From Bauldia sp. (GTDB taxonomy: Bacteria; Pseudomonadota; Alphaproteobacteria; Rhizobiales; Kaistiaceae), in the NCBI RefSeq assembly GCF_020442045.1, contig NZ_JAGRLA010000039.1, positions 1 through 36,403 of the forward strand: a DNA stretch of 36,403 bases, in the 5' to 3' direction. This document shows, piece after piece, positions 26,463-35,607 of this stretch. Position numbers and translations under genes: made by a program. How positions within the stretch are numbered: the stretch's first letter is position 1; the number at the start of each line of letters is the position of its first letter. The notes under the pieces are model-generated. The model saw nothing but the letters and a program-made list of their open reading frames with translations, was not told where the DNA came from and did not search any database.

Positions 26463-27011
26463 GTGACAGCAAACGCGACATCGGAAGAGGCCCCGGCGAC
26501 CACCATGCCCCTGTGGAAGGACGGCGCGTTCATCGCGAATGACTGGCAGATGCTCGACGACGAGGCGGCGGTACCGGATGGCGTGCCGGTCTTCGTCAGC
26601 CTGGCGCGGTGGCGGGCGGAACGCGAGACGCTCGGCGGCCGCAACGCGCCGGTCGGCCTGGTGCTCGCACCCGACAGCGACTGGCGGGACGTGGTGGACG
26701 ACCTGCCGCGCTTCGCGGCAATCGCGGTCAGCGTGCCGAAATTCGTCGACGGACGGGCCTTCTCGATCGCCCGGCTCCTGCGCGACCGGGACGGCTATGC
26801 GGGCGAGATACGGGCGGTCGGCGACTTTTTCATCGACCAGGTTCCGTTCATGGCGCGGGTCGGCATCGACGCCTTCCAGGCCGAGGACCCGATCCTGGTC
26901 AAGGCTTTCGAGAAGGGCGAATGGCCGGAGGTGAAGAGCTACCTCCAGCCGGCGATCGGCAAGGCCGAAATCCCGGCCGGCACCCGGCCCTGGGCAAGGC
27001 GGCGGGGCTGA
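26463..27011 (+). CDS. DUF934 family protein of the cys operon
   Basis: This protein is 182 residues from a GTG start and belongs to the DUF934 family, which usually follows cysH or cysI in alphaproteobacteria. MPLWKDGAFIANDW and RDRDGYAGEIRAVGDFFIDQ are the recognisable stretches. It lacks a signal peptide, membrane segments and known catalytic motifs. The start is uncertain: GTG at 26463 lies five bases after the cysH stop, and ATG at 26505 gives MPLWKDGAF, where many homologues begin. Operon position suggests a role with sulfite reductase, possibly in electron delivery or assembly, but this is unproven. Confidence 0.87.
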   Translation: MTANATSEEAPATTMPLWKDGAFIANDWQMLDDEAAVPDGVPVFVSLARWRAERETLGGRNAPVGLVLAPDSDWRDVVDDLPRFAAIAVSVPKFVDGRAFSIARLLRDRDGYAGEIRAVGDFFIDQVPFMARVGIDAFQAEDPILVKAFEKGEWPEVKSYLQPAIGKAEIPAGTRPWARRRG

Positions 27012-27054
27012 CGGGGCGGTCTTCTCTCGGCGGACGGTCGCGCGGTCCCCAACC

Positions 27055-27167
27055 GTCATCCCCGGCGAAGGCCCCACCGGCGCGAGTGAAGGGGATCCAG
27101 TAGACACCGCCGACGCAAAACCGGCCGTGGCACCGTTTACTGGATGCCCGACCACGTCGGGCATGAC
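27055..27167. repeat. Mosaic palindromic intergenic repeat (REP/RIME-like)
   Basis: Outer arms GTCAT/ATGAC (27055-27059, 27163-27167) and inner arms ATCCAGTA/TACTGGAT (27095-27102, 27138-27145) bracket the element. It contains ATCCCC/GGGGAT and a perfect 9-bp hairpin ATGCCCGAC-CAC-GTCGGGCAT (27144-27164). The wording (GTCATCCCCGGCGAAGGCC, TACTGGATGCCCGACCA) is that of dispersed palindromes common in rhizobial genomes. It lies between convergent genes, where it may act on RNA 3' ends. Confidence 0.75.
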
Positions 27168-27229
27168 AGTCGGCGTTTCAATCGCAATGCACCGCGGGAT
27201 CGCCGCGATGCCGGCGCGCGCCGTGCCGC

Positions 27230-29044
27230 CTAAAGCACCCCCGCGCCCATCTCCGCCGGCTGGGCGTTGGCGCGGAACATGCGGAAGAGCTCGCGGCCGA
27301 GGCCGAATTCGTTGCCGGACAGGTCGCTGGTCACCGCTTCGCGGGCGGCGAATTCCTCCTGATCGACATAGGCATGCAGACGCCCGCGCGGCGGGTCGAC
27401 CCGGACGACGTCGCCGTCGCGGAGCTTCGCGATCGGGCCGGCGTCGGCGGCCTCCGGCGTGACGTGGATCGCCGCCGGCACCTTGCCGCTGGCGCCGGAC
27501 ATGCGCCCGTCGGTGAGCAGCGCGACCTTGTAGCCGCGGTCCTGGAGGAGGCCGAGGGTCGGGGTCAGCTTGTGGAGCTCCGGCATGCCGTTGGCCCTCG
27601 GCCCCTGGAAGCGGACGACCGCGACGAAATCCCGCTCGAGCTGGCCGGCGCGGAAGGCCTCGCTGAGCTCTTCCTGCGAATGGAAGATAAGGGCCGGCGC
27701 CTCGACCACCTGGTTCTCCGGCCTGACCGCCGACACCTTGATGACGGCGCGGCCGATATTGCCGTCGAGCAGGGCAAGGCCGCCCTCCGTCGAGAAGGGC
27801 TCGGAAGCCGGGCGCAGCACCGTCTCGTCGCCGCTCGACGAGCGCCCCTCGCTCCAGGCGATGCCGCCGTCATCGCCAAGCTCGGGCGTCACCAGATAGC
27901 CGTTGAGGCCGGTGCCCCAGGCGGTACGGACGTCCTCGTGCAGGAGGCCGGCGCCGAGCAGCTCGCGCATCAGGTATTGCATGCCGCCGGCCTTGTGAAA
28001 GTCGTTCACGTCGGCCGTGCCGTTCGGGTAGACGCGGGCAAGCAGCGGCACGACTTCCGAGAGGTCCGCGAAGTCGTCCCAGGTCAGCCGGATGCCGGCG
28101 GCCTTGGCGGCGGCGACGAGATGAAGCGTGTGGTTGGTCGAGCCGCCCGTGGCGTGGAGGCCGACGACGCCGTTGACGATGGCGCGTTCGTCGATCATCG
28201 CGCCGACGGGGGTGTATTCGTTGCCCTGGGCGGTGATCGCCAGGGCGCGCGCCGCCGCCGCGCGGGTCAGCGCATCGCGCAGCGGCGTGTCGGGATTGAC
28301 GAAGCTCGCGCCGGGGATATGGAGGCCCATGATCTCCATCAGCATCTGGTTGGAGTTGGCCGTGCCGTAAAAGGTGCAGGTGCCCGGCGCGTGGTAGGAC
28401 TTCGCCTCGACGTCGAGCAGTTCCTCCCAGGTGATCTTGCGCTCGGCATAGAGCTGCCGGGCCTTGGAGCGGGCCGGATTGGGCATTCCCGACGGCATGG
28501 GACCGGCCGGGATGAACACCGCCGGCAGGTGGCCGAAGGTGAGCGCCGCGATCAACAGGCCCGGGACGATCTTGTCGCAGATGCCGAGATAGACGGCCGC
28601 GTCGAACATGTCGTGCGAGAGGCCGACCGCCGCCGCCATGGCAATGGTATCGCGGGAGAAGAGCGACAGCTCCATGCCGCCCTGCCCCTGGGTGACGCCG
28701 TCGCACATCGCCGGCACGCCGCCCGCGACCTCGGCGACGCCGCCCGCATCACGCGCCGCTTCCTTGATGAGGCCGGGGAAGCGCTGGTAGGGCTGGTGGG
28801 CCGACAGCATGTCGTTATAGGCGGTGATGATGCCGAGATTGGGGGCCGAATCGCCCCGCAACAGGGCCTTGTCGCCGGAGCCGCAGGCGGCGAAGCCGTG
28901 GGCGAGGTTCGAGCAGGACAGGCGCGTGCGACTCGGCTTCCGCTCCCCGGCGAGCGCAATGCGTTCGAGATATTGCCCGCGACCCGATTCACTGCGTTTC
29001 GCGATACGTTCGGTCACTTCTCCGATTCGGGCGTGAAGGGTCAT
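27230..29044 (-). CDS. edd: 6-phosphogluconate dehydratase
   Basis: This 604-residue [4Fe-4S] enzyme of the IlvD/Edd family converts 6-phosphogluconate to 2-keto-3-deoxy-6-phosphogluconate in the Entner-Doudoroff pathway. Cluster-ligand regions are [10 protein letters not shown] (C114), [10 protein letters not shown] (C156) and [13 protein letters not shown] (C223). The start [14 protein letters not shown] follows AGGAGACAG; a longer upstream frame is not supported. The length is normal. zwf lies 414 bases upstream on the same strand, but a plus-strand gene occupies the gap, so the two probably have separate promoters. The next enzyme (eda) is not adjacent. Confidence 0.95.
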   Translation of the reverse strand: MTLHARIGEVTERIAKRSESGRGQYLERIALAGERKPSRTRLSCSNLAHGFAACGSGDKALLRGDSAPNLGIITAYNDMLSAHQPYQRFPGLIKEAARDAGGVAEVAGGVPAMCDGVTQGQGGMELSLFSRDTIAMAAAVGLSHDMFDAAVYLGICDKIVPGLLIAALTFGHLPAVFIPAGPMPSGMPNPARSKARQLYAERKITWEELLDVEAKSYHAPGTCTFYGTANSNQMLMEIMGLHIPGASFVNPDTPLRDALTRAAAARALAITAQGNEYTPVGAMIDERAIVNGVVGLHATGGSTNHTLHLVAAAKAAGIRLTWDDFADLSEVVPLLARVYPNGTADVNDFHKAGGMQYLMRELLGAGLLHEDVRTAWGTGLNGYLVTPELGDDGGIAWSEGRSSSGDETVLRPASEPFSTEGGLALLDGNIGRAVIKVSAVRPENQVVEAPALIFHSQEELSEAFRAGQLERDFVAVVRFQGPRANGMPELHKLTPTLGLLQDRGYKVALLTDGRMSGASGKVPAAIHVTPEAADAGPIAKLRDGDVVRVDPPRGRLHAYVDQEEFAAREAVTSDLSGNEFGLGRELFRMFRANAQPAEMGAGVL

Positions 29045-29190
29045 GGCTCTGTCTCCTGGCGCACGGGACGGGATCACGTAGGTCTTTGTCAGGCCTGCAA
29101 GGATACGCCCGGGCGCGGCGATCTCCAGACCTGGCGGTGCCGAATTTCGCGGCACGGGAATCTGTTCTATTCTCCGCCGAACCGATCGAG

Positions 29191-29451
29191 ATGGGGGTTT
29201 GCTTGGCGAAAAAACCGGAGAGCGGGGTTCGGCATCTGGTCCGCTTCCTGGCGCTTGGCGTACCGACCGTGTCGCGAATCCTCGCGGTGGCGCTGATCGT
29301 GGCGGCGATCGGCATCGCCTTCTTCAACATCGGCAGCTACGCGACCGACAACGACCGGGCGCTGGTCGCGCTCCTGCTGACGGTCTTCGCCCTCGTCTCC
29401 CTGGTGATCGGTTTCGCGGTGCCGGTGCTGACGCGGCGCTTCCTGCGCTGA
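29191..29451 (+). CDS. Small two-helix membrane protein between edd and zwf
   Basis: This 86-residue protein has two hydrophobic segments (about residues 27-44 and 54-77) separated by a short polar loop, [12 protein letters not shown]. The start is uncertain: ATG at 29191 or TTG at 29203 (MAKKPESG) are both plausible, and the frame is open further upstream. It is transcribed opposite to edd and zwf and ends seven bases before the zwf stop, so the two converge. I do not recognise a family; small proteins of this shape are common in rhizobia near central-metabolism genes. Function unknown. Confidence 0.6.
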   Translation: MGVCLAKKPESGVRHLVRFLALGVPTVSRILAVALIVAAIGIAFFNIGSYATDNDRALVALLLTVFALVSLVIGFAVPVLTRRFLR

Positions 29452-29458
29452 GGCTTGC

Positions 29459-30937
29459 TCATTCGGCCTCGTCGTACCAGGTGTGGCCGTCGCGCTCGAT
29501 CAGCGCGACCGAGGCCGAGGGGCCCCAGGTTCCGGCGGTGTAGCCCTTCGGCGCATCGCTGGAATGCAGCCAGGCCTCGGCGATCGGATCGATCCACGCC
29601 CAGGCCGCCTCGACTTCGTCGCGCCGCATGAACAGGGTCTGGTTGCCACGAATGACGTCGAGAATCAGACGCTCATAGGCGTCCGGGCTTCGCACCTTGA
29701 AGGCCTGGGCGAAGCTCATGTCGAGCGGCACATAGCGCAGCCGCATGCCGCCGGGACCGGGATCCTTGATCATCAGCCACAGCCGGACGCCCTCGTCCGG
29801 CTGGAGGCGGATGACCAGCTTGTTGGGCCTCAACGCGCCGGCGCCGGCATCGAAGATGGAGTGCGGGATCGGCCGGAAGGAGACGACGATCTCCGACACC
29901 CGCGCCGCCAGCCGCTTGCCGGTGCGGAGGTAGAAGGGCACTCCCGCCCAGCGCCAGTTTGCGATCTCCGCCTTGATCGCGACGAAGGTCTCGGTGGTCG
30001 TCTCGGAATTGTCGACCTCGCTGGTATAGCCGGGCACGGAACCGTCGGGGCCGGCGCCGGCCCGATACTGACCGCGCACCGTGGCGGCGGCGGCGTTGGC
30101 CTCGGTGACCGGCACGAGGCTGCGGAGCACCTTGAGCTTCTCGTCGCGAACCGAGTCCGCGTCCATATGCGCCGGCGGCTCCATCGCCACCAGGCAAAGG
30201 AGCTGGAGGATGTGGTTCTGCACCATGTCGCGGAGCGCGCCGGAGGTGTCGTAGTAACCGCCCCGCCCCTCGACGCCGAGCGTCTCGGCAACGAGGATCT
30301 GGACATGCTCTATGCTCGCGTTGTTCCAGAGCGGCTCGAAAAGCGCGTTGCCGAAGCGGAGCGCCATCAGGTTCTGGACGGTCTCCTTCCCGAGATAGTG
30401 GTCGATCCGGTAGATCTGGCTCTCGTCGAAGACCGAACCGACGGCGTCGTTGACCTCGCAGGCCGATTCAAGATCGTGACCGATCGGCTTCTCGATGATG
30501 ACGCGGGTCTCGGGGGTGACCAGGCCCTCCTTGCCGAGCCGCTGGCAGATGGTGCCGAAAAGCTCCGGCCCGACCGCGAGGTAGAAGGCGCGAATACGGT
30601 CCCCGCCTTCCTCCAGCACCCGGCCGAGCGTTTCCCAGCCGCCGTCGCCCTTGGCGTCAACCTGGACGAAATGGAGCCGCCGGAGAAAGCTCTCGACGTC
30701 TTCGGCCGTCCGTTCCTCGGCCGGAACGTGCTGCTCGAGGGCTTCGCGGGTCGAGGCCCGGTATTCGTCATCCGACATATCCCGGCGGGAGACACCGATG
30801 ATCCGCCCGGTTTCCGGGAGCTGGCCGTCGCTGTGGCGCTGGAAAAGCGCCGGCAGGAGCTTTCGATAGGCGAGATCGCCCGATCCGCCGAACACGACGA
30901 GGTCGAAGGGTTCCACGGCAATGATGCGGCTGGTCAT
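29459..30937 (-). CDS. zwf: Glucose-6-phosphate 1-dehydrogenase
   Basis: This 492-residue cytoplasmic enzyme oxidises glucose 6-phosphate to 6-phosphogluconolactone with reduction of NAD(P). The dinucleotide motif is GGSGDLA (17-23). EKPIGHD (149-155) and the active-site signature RIDHYLGKE (177-185) are all intact. The start MTSRIIAVEPFDLVVFGG gives a normal N-terminus; an upstream in-frame extension of 54 codons looks non-coding. In many alphaproteobacteria the order is zwf-pgl-edd. Here pgl is not next to zwf. The 254-base region upstream is shared with a divergent secreted-protein gene. Confidence 0.95.
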   Translation of the reverse strand: MTSRIIAVEPFDLVVFGGSGDLAYRKLLPALFQRHSDGQLPETGRIIGVSRRDMSDDEYRASTREALEQHVPAEERTAEDVESFLRRLHFVQVDAKGDGGWETLGRVLEEGGDRIRAFYLAVGPELFGTICQRLGKEGLVTPETRVIIEKPIGHDLESACEVNDAVGSVFDESQIYRIDHYLGKETVQNLMALRFGNALFEPLWNNASIEHVQILVAETLGVEGRGGYYDTSGALRDMVQNHILQLLCLVAMEPPAHMDADSVRDEKLKVLRSLVPVTEANAAAATVRGQYRAGAGPDGSVPGYTSEVDNSETTTETFVAIKAEIANWRWAGVPFYLRTGKRLAARVSEIVVSFRPIPHSIFDAGAGALRPNKLVIRLQPDEGVRLWLMIKDPGPGGMRLRYVPLDMSFAQAFKVRSPDAYERLILDVIRGNQTLFMRRDEVEAAWAWIDPIAEAWLHSSDAPKGYTAGTWGPSASVALIERDGHTWYDEAE

Positions 30938-31191
30938 GGTCGAGATCGCTCCCCTGGCGTCATTCTGGCTTCCGCGATTGCGGTCTACACCGGTCCGTCC
31001 GAATTTGGCAGGGGGCGAGACGCTAAAAAACAAGGCAGATGGACAATGCGGGAATGCGGCCAGCGGCGGCAGGTTGATTCGGAGCCGTTCAGGCGGCATT
31101 CAGGTGCACGTCACGAAGCTGCCGCCTTGCATTGCCAGCCTGCCGCCGCGCCCCGGACGACGCGCACCGGAACACCAGACAAAACGGACTG

Positions 31192-32670
31192 ATGATGGGC
31201 CACCGCCAGACATTCCCTGCAATCCTCGCCTTCCTGACGGTCATCGCGGCCGCGCAGCCGGCATCCGCCGACAGTCGGATCTTCACGGCGCGGACCGACC
31301 AGGCGGGCGTCACGATCGACAAGGCCCTGCGCAACGGCGAAGAACTGGCGATCGTCGGCCATGGCGACGGAACCACCCTTTTCCGCATCGACAGCCCGAG
31401 CACGCCGGTGGGCTGCGCCAACCGGATCGCATTCGTCGCATCGACCGGCGAGCGGATCGACCTCGTCTCCGACATGTGCGCCCTCAACTGGGATGTGACC
31501 GTCAAGGTCCGGGCAGCGGACGTCGCCGACGCGCCGGCGGCACCGGAGAAACCGGCCGTGCCGCCGGTACCGGAGGCTCCGGCGGTGCCGGCCGTACCGG
31601 GCAGCGACGCGGACGTGGCCGGACCGGCGGATGACGCCGCGGATGGCGAAACATTCTCGCAGGTCGTCTCCGTGTCGACCGATCACCCGACGGCGACCAT
31701 CCTGGCGGTGCGGCTCGACGGCCAGCCGGTCGCCATCATCGGCCGCAAGGACGGCGCGGTGCAGTTCGCGGTCGGAGAGACGGAGGAAGGCATCGCCTGC
31801 GACCGCGACATCGGGCTGACCCTGTCGAACGGATCGCAGGTCAGCCAGAAATCGAACATCTGCCTGAACGACTGGTCGGTCGTGGTGTCCATGGAGGCCG
31901 AAGGCGAGGCCATCCCCGGTGCGACGCCGCCACCACCGGTCGCAACGGCACCCGAGCCGCCGGCGGTCGCGACGCCCGGCGAAGAAATGGTCTGGATCTT
32001 CTCGACCTTCGACAATGGCGCTTCACTCGGCCATGGCATCCCCGAGACCGACGCCAGCAACTTCGGCGCCGCCTGCGCACCGCGTTCCGGACGGGTCCTG
32101 GTCACCCTGCTCGACACCAGCGTGCCGGGGCTTTCGCCCCAGAGCGCCATTCCCATCACGTTTTCCGGCGGCGGCTTCAACCGGACCTATACCGGGGTGG
32201 GATCGCCGGTCGACGATGTCGTCGGCACGTCGCTGCCGCAGGTCGAGATACCGCTCGGCGACGAGCTGTGGTCGGCGATCATCCGCGAGAAGTCGCTGCG
32301 GGTGACGGCGGGTCCCTCGAGCTTCCAGCTTTCGCTCGACGGCAGCGCGGGACCGGCACGGGAATTCCTCGCCGCCTGTTCGGGCACCCCGGCCGCGCAA
32401 CCGGGACCGGCCGCGCCGGCGCCGGGCGGCGGTGGCATCGTCGCCCGCTATTCCTGCGCCAGCGGGACGTCGATCACGGTGACCTTCAACGGCGCGCAGC
32501 AGATGGCGACCCTGGCCGAAACCGGCGCGCCGCCGGTGACGCTCCATTTCGACCCCAATGGCCCGGTTCCGCGCTATATTGCCGGCCCGGCGCGCCTCGT
32601 GCTGCGCGACGACAGCCTGGTCCGCTGGAGCCGGTTCGGGGGACCGGCGGTCACCTGCCGGCAGCGCTGA
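31192..32670 (+). CDS. Secreted protein with duplicated Cys-pair domain and possible MliC-like tail
   Basis: This 492-residue protein has a signal peptide ending QPASA near residue 26. Residues 28-106 and 155-233 are copies of one domain: each has a GxxLAIVG/GQPVAIIG strand and a DG turn, and its two cysteines are exactly 21 apart (C75/C96, C203/C224), before NWDVTV/DWSVVV. Pro/Ala linkers (112-140, 243-262, 400-415) separate the domains. Residues 265-397 form a third unrecognised domain. Residues 418-492 (YSCASGTSITVTF to VTCRQR) resemble the MliC lysozyme-inhibitor fold, but I rate that link moderate. Location: periplasm or cell surface. The YciI-like gene follows 19 bases later. Confidence 0.82.
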   Translation: MMGHRQTFPAILAFLTVIAAAQPASADSRIFTARTDQAGVTIDKALRNGEELAIVGHGDGTTLFRIDSPSTPVGCANRIAFVASTGERIDLVSDMCALNWDVTVKVRAADVADAPAAPEKPAVPPVPEAPAVPAVPGSDADVAGPADDAADGETFSQVVSVSTDHPTATILAVRLDGQPVAIIGRKDGAVQFAVGETEEGIACDRDIGLTLSNGSQVSQKSNICLNDWSVVVSMEAEGEAIPGATPPPPVATAPEPPAVATPGEEMVWIFSTFDNGASLGHGIPETDASNFGAACAPRSGRVLVTLLDTSVPGLSPQSAIPITFSGGGFNRTYTGVGSPVDDVVGTSLPQVEIPLGDELWSAIIREKSLRVTAGPSSFQLSLDGSAGPAREFLAACSGTPAAQPGPAAPAPGGGGIVARYSCASGTSITVTFNGAQQMATLAETGAPPVTLHFDPNGPVPRYIAGPARLVLRDDSLVRWSRFGGPAVTCRQR

Positions 32671-32689
32671 TATCCAGGGAGCTGCTGCG

Positions 32690-33010
32690 ATGTTCTTCGC
32701 CATCTTCGCCGTCGACAAGCCAGGGCTGCTCGCGACCCGGATGGAAAACCGTCCCGCCCATCGCGCCTACGGCGATCGCTACGACCTTCCGGCCCGCAAG
32801 ATCATCGGCGTGCCGCTGACCGAGGACGACGGGCAGACGATGAACGGCTCGCTGCTGATCCTCGAAGCGCCGGACCGGGCGGCGGTCGAGGCCTATCTCG
32901 CCGGCGACCCCTATGTGAAGGCCGGTCTCTTCGAGCGGACCAGCATCGTCGCCGTGCACGAGAGCTTCGAGATGATCCGGGAGCTCCTCCTCGACGACGA
33001 GGAAGAGTGA
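32690..33010 (+). CDS. YciI-like protein
   Basis: This 106-residue protein has the ferredoxin-like YciI/YCII fold. MFFAIFAVDKPG forms the first strand, followed by R..NRPAHRAYG with a conserved-type histidine near residue 24. A strand with SLLILEAPDRAAVEAYLAGD and the DPYVKAGLFE motif come next. The ATG follows CCAGGGAG at normal spacing. The acidic end DDEEE is unusual but harmless. It probably shares a transcript with the secreted protein upstream. YciI proteins are small cytoplasmic enzymes or binding proteins of mostly unknown reaction. Confidence 0.88.
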   Translation: MFFAIFAVDKPGLLATRMENRPAHRAYGDRYDLPARKIIGVPLTEDDGQTMNGSLLILEAPDRAAVEAYLAGDPYVKAGLFERTSIVAVHESFEMIRELLLDDEEE

Positions 33011-33097
33011 CCGCCGGGCCACACTCCGGCGCGATCCGGATGCCGCGGCGAAGATGGCCTATGGCGCGGCGACGCGGGCCGGATTAAAAGCCCGGCC

Positions 33098-34516
33098 ATG
33101 ACCGACATTGCCAGGCCAGTGCCGGCCGCGCGCGGAGCGTGGGCCACGGAAGCGCGCGCGACGCTTTCGCTGGCGTGGCCGATGATCATCACCCAGATGG
33201 CGCAGATGGCGCTCGGCGTCACCGATGTCGTCTTCATGGGCTGGCTGGGGCCGGAGGCGGTCGCGGCGGGCGCGCTCGCGGTCAATCTCAACCTCGTCTT
33301 CCTGATCTTCTGTATCGGACTGGTCACCGCCACGGCGCCGATGATCGCGATCGAGCTCGGCCGCGCCCGGCATTCCGTCCGGGACGTGCGGCGCAGTGTC
33401 AGGCAGGGATTCTGGGCGGCGGCAACCGTGTCGGTGCCGGTCTGGATCATCCTGTGGCACGGCGAGGATATCCTGATCGCCTTCGGCCAGGATCCCATGC
33501 TGGCGAAACAGGCGGGGAGCTACCTCAGGACGCTGCAGTGGGGAATCCTGCCCTTGCTCGGCTACATCATCCTGCGGAATTTCATCGGCGCGCTGGAAAG
33601 GCCGCGCGCGGCGATGGCGGTCGCGATCGCTGCCTTCTTCGTCAATGCGGGCCTGGTCTATGCGCTGATGTTCGGCGCGCCCGGCCTGCCGGCCCTTGGC
33701 CTCACCGGCGCAGGCATCGGCACCTCGCTGGCCAACCTGTTCATGTTCCTCGGACTCGCGGGCATCATCTCCCTCGACCGGCGCTTCAGGCGCTACTCGC
33801 TCTTCGGTCGCCTGTGGCGGCCCGACTGGGTACGCTATCGCGAGATCTGGCGTCTCGGCCTGCCGATCGCGCTGACGCTCACCTTCGAGGTCGGCGTCTT
33901 CAACGTCGCCGCCTTCATGATGGGCATCGTCGGCGCCGACGCGCTCGCCGCCCATGCCATCGCCATGCAATTCCCCTCGCTGACCTTCATGGCAATGCTC
34001 GGCTTCGCGCTTGCCGCGACCGTGCGCGTCGGGCTTGCCTATGGTCGCGGCGACCTGATCGGAGTCGGCCGCGCCGGCTGGACCGCCTTCGCGATGGCAA
34101 TGGGGATCGCCCTTTTGACGGCACTCACGATGATCCTCGCCGGCCGGACGCTGGTCGGCGTCTTCCTCGATCTCGGCGATCCGGCCAACCAGACGGTGAT
34201 CAGCCTTGCCGTGACATTCCTGGTCTTCGCCGGCCTCTTCCAGTTCTTCGATGCCGGGCAGGTTTCGGCATCCGGCATGTTGCGCGGCCTCGGCGACACC
34301 CGGATGCCGATGATCTACGCCGGCGTCGGCTATTGGGGCGTCGGCGTGACGCTGTGCGTCCTGCTCGGTTTCGTGACCGGGCTGGGCGGCATCGGCATAT
34401 GGATCGGCCTGGTCGCGGCCCTCGGCGCCGTCGCGATCCCGCTGACGGTGCGATGGATGCGGCGCGACCGGCTCGGCCTCACGACGCGGCCGGCGCCCGA
34501 CGCCTCGCATCTCTAG
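33098..34516 (+). CDS. MATE-family multidrug/cation efflux protein
   Basis: This 472-residue inner-membrane exporter has about twelve predicted helices in two similar halves, as is typical for MATE (NorM-like) transporters. Recognisable segments include MIITQMAQMALGVTDVVFMG in the first helices and DAGQVSASGMLRGLGDTRMP in the second half. It would export cationic or aromatic compounds by Na+ or H+ antiport; the substrate is unknown. No clear ribosome site precedes the ATG, which lies just after GATTAAAAGCCCGGCC. It starts 87 bases after the YciI gene and converges on the cytochrome gene. Confidence 0.93.
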   Translation: MTDIARPVPAARGAWATEARATLSLAWPMIITQMAQMALGVTDVVFMGWLGPEAVAAGALAVNLNLVFLIFCIGLVTATAPMIAIELGRARHSVRDVRRSVRQGFWAAATVSVPVWIILWHGEDILIAFGQDPMLAKQAGSYLRTLQWGILPLLGYIILRNFIGALERPRAAMAVAIAAFFVNAGLVYALMFGAPGLPALGLTGAGIGTSLANLFMFLGLAGIISLDRRFRRYSLFGRLWRPDWVRYREIWRLGLPIALTLTFEVGVFNVAAFMMGIVGADALAAHAIAMQFPSLTFMAMLGFALAATVRVGLAYGRGDLIGVGRAGWTAFAMAMGIALLTALTMILAGRTLVGVFLDLGDPANQTVISLAVTFLVFAGLFQFFDAGQVSASGMLRGLGDTRMPMIYAGVGYWGVGVTLCVLLGFVTGLGGIGIWIGLVAALGAVAIPLTVRWMRRDRLGLTTRPAPDASHL

Positions 34517-34526
34517 GCGAACAGGT

Positions 34527-34585
34527 CGCCGGGTCCCGCCCGGCGGCGCCGACCGACCCGGCGGACCGGGCGCGTCGTCCGCCGG
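34527..34585. terminator. Two hairpins between convergent MATE and cytochrome genes
   Basis: CGCCGGG-TCCCG-CCCGGCG (34527-34545) lies 11 bases after the MATE stop. CCGGCGGAC / GTCCGCCGG (34558-34566, 34577-34585) sits directly after the cytochrome stop on the minus strand. Neither has a T-run. They probably serve as 3' ends for the two opposing transcripts. Confidence 0.55.
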
Positions 34586-35491
34586 CTACTGAAAGGCCTT
34601 CTTCTGGAAGTCGGTCCGCTCGACCTTGTTGACGATCGGCGGGATGGTGCGGACGTAGGCAACCACCGCGTCGAGATCCTCGGGCGTCATGTTGGCGAAG
34701 AAGGGGAAGGGCATCGGCGGCGACAGGTGGACGCCGTCGGGGTCGATTCCTTCCGTGATCGCCTTCTTGATGTCGTCGTCGGTCCAGTTGCCGAGACCGG
34801 TCTCGGGATCCGAGGTGATGTTCGGCGTGACGACCTCCATGCCGGGCGCGAGCTGGATCATGAAGCCGCCCGCGCCGAGGCCGTTCTTGAAGTCCGGGAC
34901 GCCATTGGCGTCGGGCGAGGTGTGGCACTCGAAGCAATGGGCGAGCGCCGTGACGATGTAGCCGCCATAGGCGACCTTGTCGGACATGGGGGGGGCGGGA
35001 TTTCCCTTGGCCGGCGGCATCGCCTGCTGCGGTATCTCGAATTTCGATTCCGGTACCTCGTGATGGACCGGCTTGATCGTGCGGAGATAGGCGACGATCG
35101 CCTGCACGTCGTCATCGGACATGTTGTTGTAGGTCGGTACCGGCATCGGCGGGAAGATGATCTCCCCCTCGGGCGTCTTCCCCTCGCGGATCGCGGTGAT
35201 GATCTCTTCGTCGGTCCAGGTGCCGATGCCCGTGTCGGGGTCCTGGGTGATATTGGCCGCGTAGGCGTCGATCCCCTTGTCGACGATGTGGAAACCGCCC
35301 GCGAACGCCATCCCCGGCACGAAGGACATGTCCTCGGCGCGGGTGTTGTGGCAGTTGCCGCACGCAACGGGGCCGTTCATCAGGTATTCGCCACGCTTCA
35401 GCAGGGCATCGTCGTCCTGGGCGGCCGCCGGGACCGCGGTGGCGGAAAGCGCAAGTATCGAAGCGGAAAGAGCTTGAGCAAGTACCTTCAT
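34586..35491 (-). CDS. Exported diheme cytochrome c
   Basis: This 301-residue periplasmic electron carrier has a signal peptide (residues 1-24, ending VPAAA). It has two haem sites, CGNCH (44-48) and CFECH (186-190), each followed by a PPMP motif (114-117 and 259-261) holding a likely axial methionine. The two halves are similar along their lengths (NITQDPDTGIGTWTDEEI and NITSDPETGLGNWTDDDI), so the protein is a duplicated class I cytochrome. The ATG follows GGGGGAGGAACCG. It resembles the cytochrome subunits of membrane alcohol and aldehyde dehydrogenases. The gene sits just downstream of a multicopper oxidase, which may be its partner. Confidence 0.93.
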   Translation of the reverse strand: MKVLAQALSASILALSATAVPAAAQDDDALLKRGEYLMNGPVACGNCHNTRAEDMSFVPGMAFAGGFHIVDKGIDAYAANITQDPDTGIGTWTDEEIITAIREGKTPEGEIIFPPMPVPTYNNMSDDDVQAIVAYLRTIKPVHHEVPESKFEIPQQAMPPAKGNPAPPMSDKVAYGGYIVTALAHCFECHTSPDANGVPDFKNGLGAGGFMIQLAPGMEVVTPNITSDPETGLGNWTDDDIKKAITEGIDPDGVHLSPPMPFPFFANMTPEDLDAVVAYVRTIPPIVNKVERTDFQKKAFQ

Positions 35492-35607
35492 CGGTTCCTC
35501 CCCCGGAATTTCCGTCGCCCCGCGAAGTATCCCACCAATCAGCCCGACCCGACAGCAATTTGAAGTGGTCCTACAACTTTCTCCTAGTTCAGCGGCGGTT
35601 GTGTCAT

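Noticed and set aside
27374..29296. 640-codon plus-strand open frame
   Set aside because: Antisense shadow of edd; the composition is that of a mirrored codon pattern.
29483..31192. 569-codon plus-strand open frame
   Set aside because: Antisense shadow of zwf with no recognisable domain.
33059..34510. 483-codon minus-strand open frame
   Set aside because: Antisense shadow of the MATE gene; highly charged with no helices.
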